Positions 7,294-14,515 of a DNA stretch of 17,529 nt are shown here, one piece after another; within the stretch, counting starts at the first letter, position 1, and each line of letters opens with the position of its first letter. A program made the translations under genes and the position numbers. Source of the stretch: Verrucomicrobia bacterium UBA3750 (lineage in GTDB: Bacteria > Verrucomicrobiota > Kiritimatiellia > RFP12 > UBA1067); assembly GCA_002371755.1 (NCBI GenBank), contig DFGM01000164.1, positions 1 to 17,529 of the forward strand, in the 5' to 3' direction. The notes under the pieces were generated by a model. It was not told where the DNA came from. It saw nothing but the letters and a program-made list of their open reading frames with translations, and made no database searches.

Positions 7294-9849
7294 CTACTTT
7301 TTGAGTGTCTTGAGGGTGAGGCCGGTGAGGTCCTTGCCTTTTTCATTGATGATCAGGGATGCGACATAGGCCACGAGCACGCAGACGACGAGCCCTATGC
7401 CGCCAAGGAGGAACGGGTGGAACTTGAGACCGAATACGTCGCAGCCGAGAAGTTCGCAGCTGAAGCATACGAAATAGTTGGCCGCGAGGCCGAGGACGGC
7501 CGCCACGCCCTTGATGCGCGGCATGAATACGCCCATGAAGAAGAGTCCGGTAAGTCCGGCCGTGAGCATGGCGATATACTTGTTGAAGTTGTCGAAAAGG
7601 GCGCTGGATTCCATTCTTGCGAGGGTAAGGGCGGCCATTATGCCCAGTATGCCGACGACGTAGGTGCAAATCTGCCCGCAGCGGATTTGGGTCTTGCCGG
7701 GGATGTCCGGCTTGAAACGCTTGATGAAGTCGGTGACTACCGCCGTGGAAGCGGAGGAGAGGTTTGCCGAGAGGGTGGAAATCGTCGCTGCGAAAACGGC
7801 GGCGATTACAAGACCTGCGAGCCACGGCGGCATTTCGGTGGCCATGAAGATCGGGAGCACCGAGTCGCCCTTGGGCATGGTTATATCCATCGCTTCGGGG
7901 TGCGTGTGGTAGAATGCGAAGAGTGCCATGCCGATTCCGTAGAATACGACCTGCGCGAACATGCTCATGCAGCCGTTGAACCAGAGCGAGCGTTTGGTGG
8001 CGTTTTCGTCCGGCGTGGCTATATAACGCTGAATCACGCACTGGTCGGACGTATAGCTGGAGAGGTTGGAGATAAGCCCTTGCACCGCTACCACCCAGAA
8101 GACGGGCTGGGTGAGGATGAAGCGGAAGTCCCAGAGCCTGTTCTTTTCGTAGGAGTTGGCGACAGACCAGAACGTGGAGAAGTGTTCGCCCGCGTTTCCC
8201 GTCTTCATTATAAGGAGTACAAGCACGGATACTGCGCCGCCCATGAGCACGATTCCCTGCACGAAGTCGCTCCAGATTACGGCTTCGAGTCCGCCAAGAG
8301 AGCAGTATATCATGGTGAGTATGCCGCAGATGAGGATGCACGCATCGATGGATACGCCTGTTACCGCGTTAAGTGCGATAGCGGGCAGAAGCGTAACCAC
8401 CGCGACGCGGCAAACCATGAAGACGATGAATGCGGCCGAACCGAAAAGCCTCACGCCCAGGTTGAAGCGTTTTTCAAGGTATTCGTAGGCCGAGGTGATG
8501 CCGAGGCGGCAGAAGAAGGGGAGGTAGTAGTATATCGCCACAGGCGCCATGCCGATGATGAAAAACGCCATCACGAAGTAGCGCCAGTCCTGGAGATACG
8601 CCTGGGTTGGTATGGCGATAAAGGTGATAGAGGAGAGCATTGTGGCGAATATGCTCATGCCTGCCACATACCACGGGATGCGGTTGCCGCCGCGGAAATA
8701 GTCGTTTTCGTCCTTTTTCTTGAAGATGAAGAAGCAGGCCATGCCGACCATGAGGAGGGCGTAGACGCCTACGACGGCCCAGGCGGTCGCGCCGAACTTG
8801 CCCGTTTTCTTGAAGTTTGCCACGCTCACGGCGTCAGTGCGAAGCATGGGGGCGATTTCGCCGCCGGCGAGGATGAGAGTGTATTGTTCCGGGGTCTTGC
8901 CAGGACGGATTGCCGCGGCGGCTCCGCACCTGGGGGAATCGCCGGGCGCGATTTCGCCATATTCGCACCATGCATCGGTCACGCAGTTGTAGGCGAAAAT
9001 CTTGCGCTGCCAGCCGAGTTTCACGGGGTCGGTTTCCGTGGAGCCGTTTTTGGCGCGAGCAATCCAGCCGTCTTTGCCGAAACCGCCCGCGAGAAGGATG
9101 TGTTGGTGTCCGCTCGGGAGGAATGCCGAGCCGATGGTGGTTTCGCCTTCGGGAAGCGGAGAGAGTTTGCGCCAAGCTCCAGAGGAAAGGATAAGGGCGC
9201 AGCCATCGGTCAGCGGCTCTTTTGTCGTCTTTGAAACGCCGCCGTAGATGACGAGCATTTTTTCCTTCTGGTCTCCGTTCTGTATGGCAGCGACATGCTG
9301 CTCGCGCTCTTCGCCCGGGAGCTCCCCTGCTTTCGTCCATTCGCGCGCGCCGGCAAGGTCGATCTTCCAGATGTTCTTTCCGCCAACTACATATACCGTG
9401 GAGCCGTCAGAGGCAGCCGCGCCCATTTTGATACCTTCCGGCAAGTCGGGCAGCGCTTCGGCGGAGCCGGACGCATTTAGGAGGAATGCCTTTTTGGAAG
9501 CTTCCGTGCCGCCTGTGGTGCCGCCTGCGCAGAAGAGGCCTGCAGGAGTGGCGGCGGCTACGCCTTCGGCCAGCGGCGTGGGGAGTTTGCCCGCCGCTTT
9601 CCATTCTCCTTGCGGCGTGCGCACGTAAATGCCGTCCGTATAGATCTTGGAAGGCGCGGCGCCAGGTTCTTTGGCGGCGAAGTCCGAGCCGCCTGCCATG
9701 ATGAACGTGCCATCCGGGAAAAAGCCGCAGAACGCCCTTGCGGCTTTCGCAGGGGCTTTTTCTTCTCCATGCCATTCCACTACAACGGGTGTTGCGAACG
9801 CAGCCATCGCGAAAACGGCCGCTATTGCCGACGAGAGCATTTTGCGCAT
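7294..9849 (-). CDS. Kelch mutarotase-like domain fused to sodium:solute symporter
   Basis: This 851-residue fusion has a signal peptide (residues 1-19, cleavage after AFA). About 320 residues of Kelch/beta-propeller repeats follow, with repeated GG-containing strands (IMAGGSD, FCAGGTTGG, VYVVGGKN, VIYGGVS, ILLAGGFG, LILAGGE). A sodium:solute symporter (SSS) domain runs from about 352 to the end. SSS features include DYFRGGNRIPWYVAGMSIFATMLSS near 383-407 and SDQCVIQRYIA, with about 14 hydrophobic helices. The Kelch part resembles cyclically permuted relatives of the sialic acid mutarotase NanM/YjhT, which are known to occur fused to SSS transporters. An exported propeller would convert the sugar anomer before Na+-driven uptake. 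Sialic acid is the likely substrate but not certain: no nan catabolic genes are nearby. The start at 9849 is set by AGGAG 5 nt upstream; an ATG at 9888 overlaps the promoter. Confidence 0.88.
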   Translation of the reverse strand: MRKMLSSAIAAVFAMAAFATPVVVEWHGEEKAPAKAARAFCGFFPDGTFIMAGGSDFAAKEPGAAPSKIYTDGIYVRTPQGEWKAAGKLPTPLAEGVAAATPAGLFCAGGTTGGTEASKKAFLLNASGSAEALPDLPEGIKMGAAASDGSTVYVVGGKNIWKIDLAGAREWTKAGELPGEEREQHVAAIQNGDQKEKMLVIYGGVSKTTKEPLTDGCALILSSGAWRKLSPLPEGETTIGSAFLPSGHQHILLAGGFGKDGWIARAKNGSTETDPVKLGWQRKIFAYNCVTDAWCEYGEIAPGDSPRCGAAAAIRPGKTPEQYTLILAGGEIAPMLRTDAVSVANFKKTGKFGATAWAVVGVYALLMVGMACFFIFKKKDENDYFRGGNRIPWYVAGMSIFATMLSSITFIAIPTQAYLQDWRYFVMAFFIIGMAPVAIYYYLPFFCRLGITSAYEYLEKRFNLGVRLFGSAAFIVFMVCRVAVVTLLPAIALNAVTGVSIDACILICGILTMIYCSLGGLEAVIWSDFVQGIVLMGGAVSVLVLLIMKTGNAGEHFSTFWSVANSYEKNRLWDFRFILTQPVFWVVAVQGLISNLSSYTSDQCVIQRYIATPDENATKRSLWFNGCMSMFAQVVFYGIGMALFAFYHTHPEAMDITMPKGDSVLPIFMATEMPPWLAGLVIAAVFAATISTLSANLSSASTAVVTDFIKRFKPDIPGKTQIRCGQICTYVVGILGIMAALTLARMESSALFDNFNKYIAMLTAGLTGLFFMGVFMPRIKGVAAVLGLAANYFVCFSCELLGCDVFGLKFHPFLLGGIGLVVCVLVAYVASLIINEKGKDLTGLTLKTLKK

Positions 9850-9854
9850 TTTTT

Positions 9855-9859
9855 CTCCT
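9855..9859 (-). promoter_or_regulatory. Ribosome binding site deciding the symporter start
   Basis: AGGAG (minus strand) is followed by five A residues and then ATG at 9849. It selects this start over the in-frame ATG at 9888, which falls within the promoter core and would not give a clean signal peptide. Confidence 0.8.
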
Positions 9860-9878
9860 GATTTGCCTGTTTGCGGAT

Positions 9879-9907
9879 ATTTTACCATATTCCGTCCGCG
9901 CTTTCAA
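9879..9907 (-). promoter_or_regulatory. Promoter of the mutarotase/symporter gene
   Basis: On the minus strand, TTGAAA (9902-9907) is separated by exactly 17 nt from TAAAAT (9879-9884), and TGG sits directly before the -10, giving an extended -10. The surrounding 17-mer ATATTTTACCATATTCC (plus strand, 9877-9893) is identical before galE (12424-12440). The -10 lies 29 nt before the start codon. This looks like a housekeeping-sigma promoter. Confidence 0.8.
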
Positions 9908-9948
9908 CCGCGCAGACGCTCCGCGCCACGCCCTTATACCACCCCGGC

Positions 9949-9975
9949 GGTAGGGCGGGCAGACCCATGCCCGCC
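9949..9975. repeat. Palindromic element copy A (GGTAGGGC leader, GACCC loop)
   Basis: The leader GGTAGGGC (9949-9956) overlaps a perfect 8-bp stem, GGCGGGCA (9954-9961) with TGCCCGCC (9968-9975), around the loop GACCCA. It lies one base past the sirtuin stop codon and upstream of the symporter promoter. No T-run follows on either strand, so it is not a classical terminator, although it could protect the sirtuin mRNA 3' end. It shares leader and loop with copies at 17506-17529 and 11224-11252. Confidence 0.7.
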
Positions 9976-9976
9976 G

Positions 9977-10708
9977 CTAAATGGAAGAGGCTGCTTGCGC
10001 GAACTCCAGAAGGTCGGGGTAGTGCGCGATAGCTTGCGCGTCAAGTGAAGTAGGCTGGGCGTTTACGATGAAGACCTTGCCGCCGCTATGTAGTGTCGCA
10101 ACAGGCAGCCCTGCCGCGGGGAATACGGTGAGCGAAGTCCCGAGCACTATCATTACATCGGCGGTTGCCGCAAGATGCTGCGCGGCGCGAAACGCTTCCT
10201 CGGGCAAGGCTTCGCCGAAAAACGTTATATCCGGCTTGTATGCAGAGCCGCATTCGGGGCAGCGAGGCACGAAAGATGCGTCCTTGCCTTCAAGCATTGT
10301 GCATATTTCGGAGAAGGTCGCCTCGTTTCCGCAACCGCGGCAATGGTGCAGAAGGGGGGAGCCATGCACTTCGTAGACGACGCTCGAGCCGGCTTTTTGG
10401 TGGAGCATGTCGATGTTCTGGGTGGCGATTCCGGCAAGTTTGCCGATGTCTTCCAGATGCTTCAATGCCTTGTGTACGGGTCCGGGCGTGAAGTCTTTTA
10501 GTCCGTAGACGAGCGAGCGGCATCCGCGATAGTAGATGGAGGGGTCGCGGTCGAACCAGTCTATGTCGAAGATGCGCTCGGCGTCCGGCTGTTTGTAGAG
10601 TCCCTGCGGGCCGCGGAAGTCCGGGATGCCGCACAGGGTGGAGATGCCGGCTCCTGTCAAGACGGCGAGCGAGCGGCTTCCCTTTATTGCTTTTACGAGT
10701 CTTTCCAT
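9977..10708 (-). CDS. NAD-dependent protein deacylase, sirtuin (SIR2/CobB class)
   Basis: This 243-residue sirtuin removes acyl groups from lysine using NAD+, releasing nicotinamide and O-acyl-ADP-ribose. The motifs are complete: GAGIS (19-23) and GIPDFRG (27-33) for NAD binding, TQNIDMLH (96-103), the catalytic His115 in VHG, a four-cysteine zinc site (Cys123, Cys126, Cys150, Cys153), and VLGTSLTVFPAAGLP (188-202). I do not see the Tyr-x-x-Arg pair of class III desuccinylases in the usual place: the sequence after the first motif is GPQGLYKQ. Deacetylation is therefore the default guess. The ATG lies 1 nt after the stop of the uracil-DNA-glycosylase-like gene, so the gene is probably the last of a galE-led operon. 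No acyl-CoA synthetase partner is visible nearby. Confidence 0.95.
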   Translation of the reverse strand: MERLVKAIKGSRSLAVLTGAGISTLCGIPDFRGPQGLYKQPDAERIFDIDWFDRDPSIYYRGCRSLVYGLKDFTPGPVHKALKHLEDIGKLAGIATQNIDMLHQKAGSSVVYEVHGSPLLHHCRGCGNEATFSEICTMLEGKDASFVPRCPECGSAYKPDITFFGEALPEEAFRAAQHLAATADVMIVLGTSLTVFPAAGLPVATLHSGGKVFIVNAQPTSLDAQAIAHYPDLLEFAQAASSI

Positions 10709-10709
10709 G

Positions 10710-11363
10710 TCAGGCGATTTCGCGCTTCATGTTCTTGAGCGAGGTCCACATGCTGCGCTTTACCTTCATCTGCTCCGGAGAATCGGGCGTGAAGCGGAGG
10801 ATGTATTCCGGAGAAAATGTGAACAGGGCGAGTTGAGCGCCTATTCTCAGCCATTTGCCGTAGGAAGCCGGAGTGCCGGGGAAGAACTTTTTGAGGGCGC
10901 CTCCGCCGAGAATGACGTACACGTTAGCTTCCGGCAACGGGGCGTCGACGACTACGGGCACGGCTTCCGGCGCATAGCCGAGCCCCGTCGTGATTTTCGC
11001 AATCATCTCCGCGGCTTGCCCCTTTAGCGGATGATGATGCAGGAATACGAACGGGTAGCGGTTTCCTGGCGGAGGGTTGCGACCTTCGTGTTTCGGGAGC
11101 GGGGCGGGCTCTGTGTGCGAGTCGCTCCGCCCCTGCGGGATGTTGTGCGCCGCCTCGGGCGTTTCTGGCTCCGGGTTTCGGGCGGCGCCAGGTGCAACAT
11201 GCTCCGCGCTGCCCGAAGCCATTGATTGGGCGGGCGCGACCCGCGCCCCGCCACCCGTGCCGCGCAGGAGCGCCCTATCCATTTCGACAAGACGCCTGCC
11301 AAGCTCGCGCTCCAGTTGAAGCGCGGCCTCGAAACCGTCGAGTATGGCCGCTAGAGAGGTCAC
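10710..11363 (-). CDS. Degenerate uracil-DNA glycosylase-like protein with low-complexity linker
   Basis: This 217-residue protein reads from GTG 11363, which overlaps the galE stop as GTGA. An N-terminal helix (about 3-33, with LERELGRRLVEMDRALL) is followed by a Gly/Ala/Pro/Glu-rich linker (about 34-101) and a C-terminal domain. That domain resembles the end of family 4/5 uracil-DNA glycosylases: KGQAAEMIAKITTGLGYAPE, NVYVILGGGALKKFF, GKWLRIG, then TFSPEYILR and KRSMWTSLKNMK. In active enzymes the corresponding motif is T-HP-(A/S)YLLR. Here the His is Ser, and the GExPG catalytic loop and the FeS cysteines are absent. The protein is therefore probably not an active glycosylase; it may be a non-enzymatic DNA-binding relative or a decaying gene. 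The linker DNA contains palindromes. An in-frame ATG at 11495 lies deep inside galE and is disfavoured. Confidence 0.55.
   Translation of the reverse strand: MTSLAAILDGFEAALQLERELGRRLVEMDRALLRGTGGGARVAPAQSMASGSAEHVAPGAARNPEPETPEAAHNIPQGRSDSHTEPAPLPKHEGRNPPPGNRYPFVFLHHHPLKGQAAEMIAKITTGLGYAPEAVPVVVDAPLPEANVYVILGGGALKKFFPGTPASYGKWLRIGAQLALFTFSPEYILRFTPDSPEQMKVKRSMWTSLKNMKREIA
11101..11133. repeat. GC-rich inverted repeat in the linker of the UDG-like gene
   Basis: GGGGCGG (11101-11107) pairs with CCGCCCC (11127-11133) around a 19-base loop. It falls in the low-complexity linker, like the palindromic element at 11224-11252. In the GC-rich context the pairing could partly be chance. Confidence 0.4.
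11224..11252. repeat. Palindromic element copy C, inside a coding region
   Basis: GATTGGGC (11224-11231) precedes a perfect 6-bp stem, GGGCGC (11232-11237) with GCGCCC (11243-11248), around the loop GACCC. The loop and the GGGC leader match the intergenic copies at 9949-9975 and 17506-17529, in the same orientation. It lies within the linker of the UDG-like gene and is translated from the minus strand. Confidence 0.55.
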
Positions 11364-12397
11364 GCCTTGGGTGGTTCGTGGAAGCCGTAGGGGTTGTTCT
11401 TCTGCCAACGCCATGCGTCTTCGCACATTTCGTCGATACCGCGCACGGCCTTCCAACCGAGTTCGGCGGCGGCGAGGGAGGGGTCTGCCCAGCACTCGGC
11501 GATGTCTCCGGGGCGGCGCGGCTGGATCTTGTAGGGAACGGGCCTGCCGCTCGCCTTCTCGAACGCCTTTACAATCTCAAGCACGCTATAGCCGTTGCCG
11601 GTGCCGAGGTTGTAGATCTTGAGACCGAGCTTCGGGTTGGCCTCGAGCTTCTCGATTGCCTTGAGATGCCCGATGGCGAGATCCACGACGTGTATGTAGT
11701 CGCGCACGCCCGTGCCGTCGCGCGTCGGGTAGTCGTTGCCGAAGACGTTGAGTTCGGGAAGCCTGCCCACTGCGACCTGCGCGACATACGGCAGAAGGTT
11801 GTTCGGGATGCCGGCGGGGTCTTCGCCGATGAGGCCGGACTTGTGCGCACCAATCGGGTTGAAGTACCTCAGCAGTATGACGTTCCATTCCGAGTCGGCC
11901 TTCTGGACGTCCTTGAAGACCTGCTCCATCATCAGCTTCGTCCAGCCGTAGGCGTTGGTGCAGCCGGGCGTGGGGAAGTCTTCGCGAATCGGCACGGAAG
12001 CGGGATTGCCGTATACCGTGGCGGAAGAAGAGAATACGATGTTCTTGCAGTTGTGGTCGGCAAGGCACTTGAGAAGCGTGAACGTGCCGCCCAGATTGTT
12101 GGCGTAGTATTTGAGCGGAATCTTCGTCGATTCGCCCACGGCCTTCAATGCGGCGAAGTGGATGGCGGCCTGGAAGGGGCCATCCTTATCCAACACCTCA
12201 TTGAGCGCCGCTTCGTCGCGTATGTCCACCTTGTGGAATACGGGAGTCTTGCCCGTGATTTCCTTTACGCGCTCAAGCGATTTTTCGCTCGAGTTGCAGA
12301 GGTTGTCCACGACTACGACTTCGTGTCCGGCCTGGAGGAGCTCCACGACCGTATGGCTGCCGATGAATCCGGCGCCGCCTGTGACTAGTATCTTCAT
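11360..12397 (-). CDS. galE: UDP-glucose 4-epimerase
   Basis: This 345-residue short-chain dehydrogenase/reductase interconverts UDP-glucose and UDP-galactose, and in some forms the N-acetyl derivatives, using tightly bound NAD. The NAD-binding GGAGFIG (7-13) is at the N-terminus, followed by VDNL (30-33), HFAALKAVGES (80-90) and VFSSSATVYG (121-130) with the catalytic Ser. The Tyr150-x-x-x-Lys154 pair is in AYGWTK, followed by LRYFNPIGAH, which is typical of GalE rather than related epimerases. Length matches E. coli GalE (338). A promoter core identical to that of the symporter sits 28 nt upstream. The stop overlaps the next gene as GTGA. GalE would supply UDP-Gal or UDP-GalNAc for surface polysaccharides or process imported galactose. 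Confidence 0.96.
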   Translation of the reverse strand: MKILVTGGAGFIGSHTVVELLQAGHEVVVVDNLCNSSEKSLERVKEITGKTPVFHKVDIRDEAALNEVLDKDGPFQAAIHFAALKAVGESTKIPLKYYANNLGGTFTLLKCLADHNCKNIVFSSSATVYGNPASVPIREDFPTPGCTNAYGWTKLMMEQVFKDVQKADSEWNVILLRYFNPIGAHKSGLIGEDPAGIPNNLLPYVAQVAVGRLPELNVFGNDYPTRDGTGVRDYIHVVDLAIGHLKAIEKLEANPKLGLKIYNLGTGNGYSVLEIVKAFEKASGRPVPYKIQPRRPGDIAECWADPSLAAAELGWKAVRGIDEMCEDAWRWQKNNPYGFHEPPKA

Positions 12398-12425
12398 GTC
12401 CGTTTGTTTTCCTTTCTCAAGAGAT

Positions 12426-12434
12426 ATTTTACCA
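12426..12434 (-). promoter_or_regulatory. Extended -10 promoter of the galE unit
   Basis: On the minus strand TGGTAAAAT is an extended -10 located 28 nt before the galE ATG. The 17-mer ATATTTTACCATATTCC (plus strand, 12424-12440) is identical to the one before the symporter. The -35 position is poor (TGGCGC at 17 nt spacing), so the extended -10 may compensate. It fills the 45-bp gap right after the helicase stop. Confidence 0.75.
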
Positions 12435-12442
12435 TATTCCGG

Positions 12443-14515
12443 CTATCTGCGCCACGACTTCCCGTAAGCCCCTCCGCCGTAGCCGTAGCGGTCGCGCCCG
12501 CCCGTGCCGTAGCCCCGGCCGTAACTTCCGCCATAGCCGCCTCCGTAACCCCCGCCGTAGCTGCGGTAGGCGTTCTGTTCGTAGGATTCGATGCTTTCCA
12601 CGTCGACGAGGTTGCGGGGGATGTTCTTCAGGAAGACCGACGCCCCCACGGGGAACTCGCCGCCTTCCGGTGCGCGTCTCATGCGGGGCGCGTACATGAA
12701 AAGCATGTCCTTGGCGCGCGTCACGACGACATAGAAGAGCCTGCGTTCCTCTTCGTCGCGTCCTTCCTCGGAGGCTTTCGCGCTCGGGAACATTCCTTCG
12801 CAAAGCCACGGCACGATTACCACCGGCCACTCCATGCCTTTGGCCTGGTGCACGGTGGAGAGTGTGATGCGGTCTTGCGTCGGGTCGTTCTTGCGGAGGT
12901 CGAGATTGGTCATGAGTGCGGCGTCGGCGAGATATTCGTCGAGTTCGCGCTCTTCGCCCGCGAGGTCGCTTGCGAGTTCCTTCACGTCCGAGAGGCGCTC
13001 CTCGGCTTCTTCGTTCTCCCATTCGCGCTTGAGGTAGTTTTCGTAGAACGCTTTGATGAAGTCGGCCGCCGGCATTCCTTGCTGGCCGTTCTCCATATGA
13101 GTCGCCACCTTGGACATCGCATCCGCGATTCCCGGCCAGAGCGGACGCGCCTTTGCGCCCAGCATGTCGCCCAACGCGCCGCGTTGCGCAGGATCGAACA
13201 TGTTGAAGCGGCATGAAAGCTTTTGCCACATCTTTTTCGCGCCCGCGTCCCCGACTCCGGGCAGGAGCGTGATGAAACGCATGAACGACATCTCGTCGCG
13301 ATCGTCCGCTATGAGCCGGAGATACGCAAGGACGTCTTTGACATGTTCCTTTTCAAAGAAGCCCGTGCCGCTCGTGAGCCTGTAGGCGAAGCCGGAGGTG
13401 TGGAGGGTCTTTTCGATTTCGACGGAGTGGAAATGGCTCCTGTAGAGTATGGCAATATCCCTGTTGGCGTAGCCTATCGCCTTGAGGCGCGTGACAAGAT
13501 TGAGTATCTCCTTCGCCTGCGCCTTGGAGTTGTATACCCTGTAGATCTTCGGCTTGTTGTTATCGCCCTGGCGTGTCGGGCGCAGGTTCTTCTGGAACTG
13601 CCCGGGGACATCCTTCATCACGGTGTTCGCGATATTTAGGATGTCAGGCATGCTGCGGTAGTTGCGTTCAAGCTTGACGATGCGGCAGCCGGGCCAGCGC
13701 TGGGGGAAGCGCATGATGTTATCGATTTGCGCTCCGCGCCAGGTGTAGATGCACTGGAAGTCGTCGCCCACGGCCATTATATTTCTGTGCTTCGCGGCGA
13801 GTATGTCAGTGAACTCCGCCTGCACGATGTTCGTATCCTGGTATTCGTCCACCAGAATGTAGCGGAAGCGTTCCTGCAAAATCTCCCGTGCGTGCGCGCA
13901 TTCTTTCAATAGCCTCAAGCCGTAGACGATTAGGTCGTCGAAGTCCATGGCCGAAAGCTCGCGTTTGCGTTCGGCGTAGGCTTGGGCTACCTGGAGTATT
14001 TCCGCCGGCGTGAATCCCGCAGCCTTTGTGAGCCAGCGTTTGGCGACCCTTTCCACATCCACCATCTCGTTGGCCGCTTCGCTTATCATCTTGGCGACTA
14101 TCTCCTTCTTCGGGAAGTCTTTCGGGTTGGCGATGCGGGCTTTGATGATTTCGGAGAGTATCTTCTTCTGGTCGTCGTCGTCGAGAATCTTGAAAGAGGA
14201 TTTGAAGCCGAAGAAGCCGGCCCAAGTCCTTAGGAGGCGTGCGCAGATGGAGTGGAAGGTGCCGCTCCAAATCAAGTCGGCGTCTTCGCCCACCACGACG
14301 CGCGCGCGCTCCACCATTTCCTTGGCGGCGCGGTTGGTGAATGTCAAAAGGAGTATGCTTTCGGGTGCTGCGCCCTGTTCGAGAAGGAACGCCACCCTGT
14401 GCACCAGGGTGCGCGTCTTTCCCGTGCCTGCGGCGGCGAGGACGAGCAAGGGCCCGTCTCCCGCCGTCGCGGCTTCGCACTGCTCCGGGTTGAGGAGTTT
14501 GGCGAAATCCGTCAT
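12443..14515 (-). CDS. UvrD/PcrA/Rep-type DNA helicase with Gly/Tyr-rich tail
   Basis: This 690-residue superfamily 1A helicase unwinds DNA 3'-5' with ATP in repair and replication. The motifs, in order, are Walker A AAAGTGKT (27-34), SGTFHSICARLLR (Ia/Ib region, 84-96), LVDEYQDT (221-228), AVGDDFQCIYTWRGA (III, 248-262), LERNYRS (IV, 282-288), TLSTVHQAKGMEWPVVIVP (V, 551-569) and RRLFYVVVTRAKD (VI, 591-603). The last 45 residues or so (646-690) are almost entirely Gly, Tyr, Ser and Arg, which is unlike the Tudor-like C-terminus of PcrA/UvrD. The start at 14515 gives an ATGA overlap with the upstream pyrophosphorylase; an ATG five codons earlier is possible. Assignment to PcrA, UvrD or Rep cannot be settled by eye, so no symbol is given. 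Confidence 0.93.
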   Translation of the reverse strand: MTDFAKLLNPEQCEAATAGDGPLLVLAAAGTGKTRTLVHRVAFLLEQGAAPESILLLTFTNRAAKEMVERARVVVGEDADLIWSGTFHSICARLLRTWAGFFGFKSSFKILDDDDQKKILSEIIKARIANPKDFPKKEIVAKMISEAANEMVDVERVAKRWLTKAAGFTPAEILQVAQAYAERKRELSAMDFDDLIVYGLRLLKECAHAREILQERFRYILVDEYQDTNIVQAEFTDILAAKHRNIMAVGDDFQCIYTWRGAQIDNIMRFPQRWPGCRIVKLERNYRSMPDILNIANTVMKDVPGQFQKNLRPTRQGDNNKPKIYRVYNSKAQAKEILNLVTRLKAIGYANRDIAILYRSHFHSVEIEKTLHTSGFAYRLTSGTGFFEKEHVKDVLAYLRLIADDRDEMSFMRFITLLPGVGDAGAKKMWQKLSCRFNMFDPAQRGALGDMLGAKARPLWPGIADAMSKVATHMENGQQGMPAADFIKAFYENYLKREWENEEAEERLSDVKELASDLAGEERELDEYLADAALMTNLDLRKNDPTQDRITLSTVHQAKGMEWPVVIVPWLCEGMFPSAKASEEGRDEEERRLFYVVVTRAKDMLFMYAPRMRRAPEGGEFPVGASVFLKNIPRNLVDVESIESYEQNAYRSYGGGYGGGYGGSYGRGYGTGGRDRYGYGGGAYGKSWRR

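Noticed and set aside
7213..9234. A 673-residue open frame on the plus strand opposite the symporter gene
   Set aside because: It is rich in Glu, Asp and His with no domain. It is the antisense frame of a strongly supported membrane protein, kept open by GC-rich codon use.
9937..9952. TACC...GGTA inverted repeat next to palindromic copy A
   Set aside because: Only 4 bp pair around an 8-base loop, so chance is likely.
11192..12388. A 398-residue open frame on the plus strand opposite galE
   Set aside because: It is a shadow of galE; the Rossmann and YxxxK motifs are on the minus strand, and no ribosome binding site or domain supports this one.
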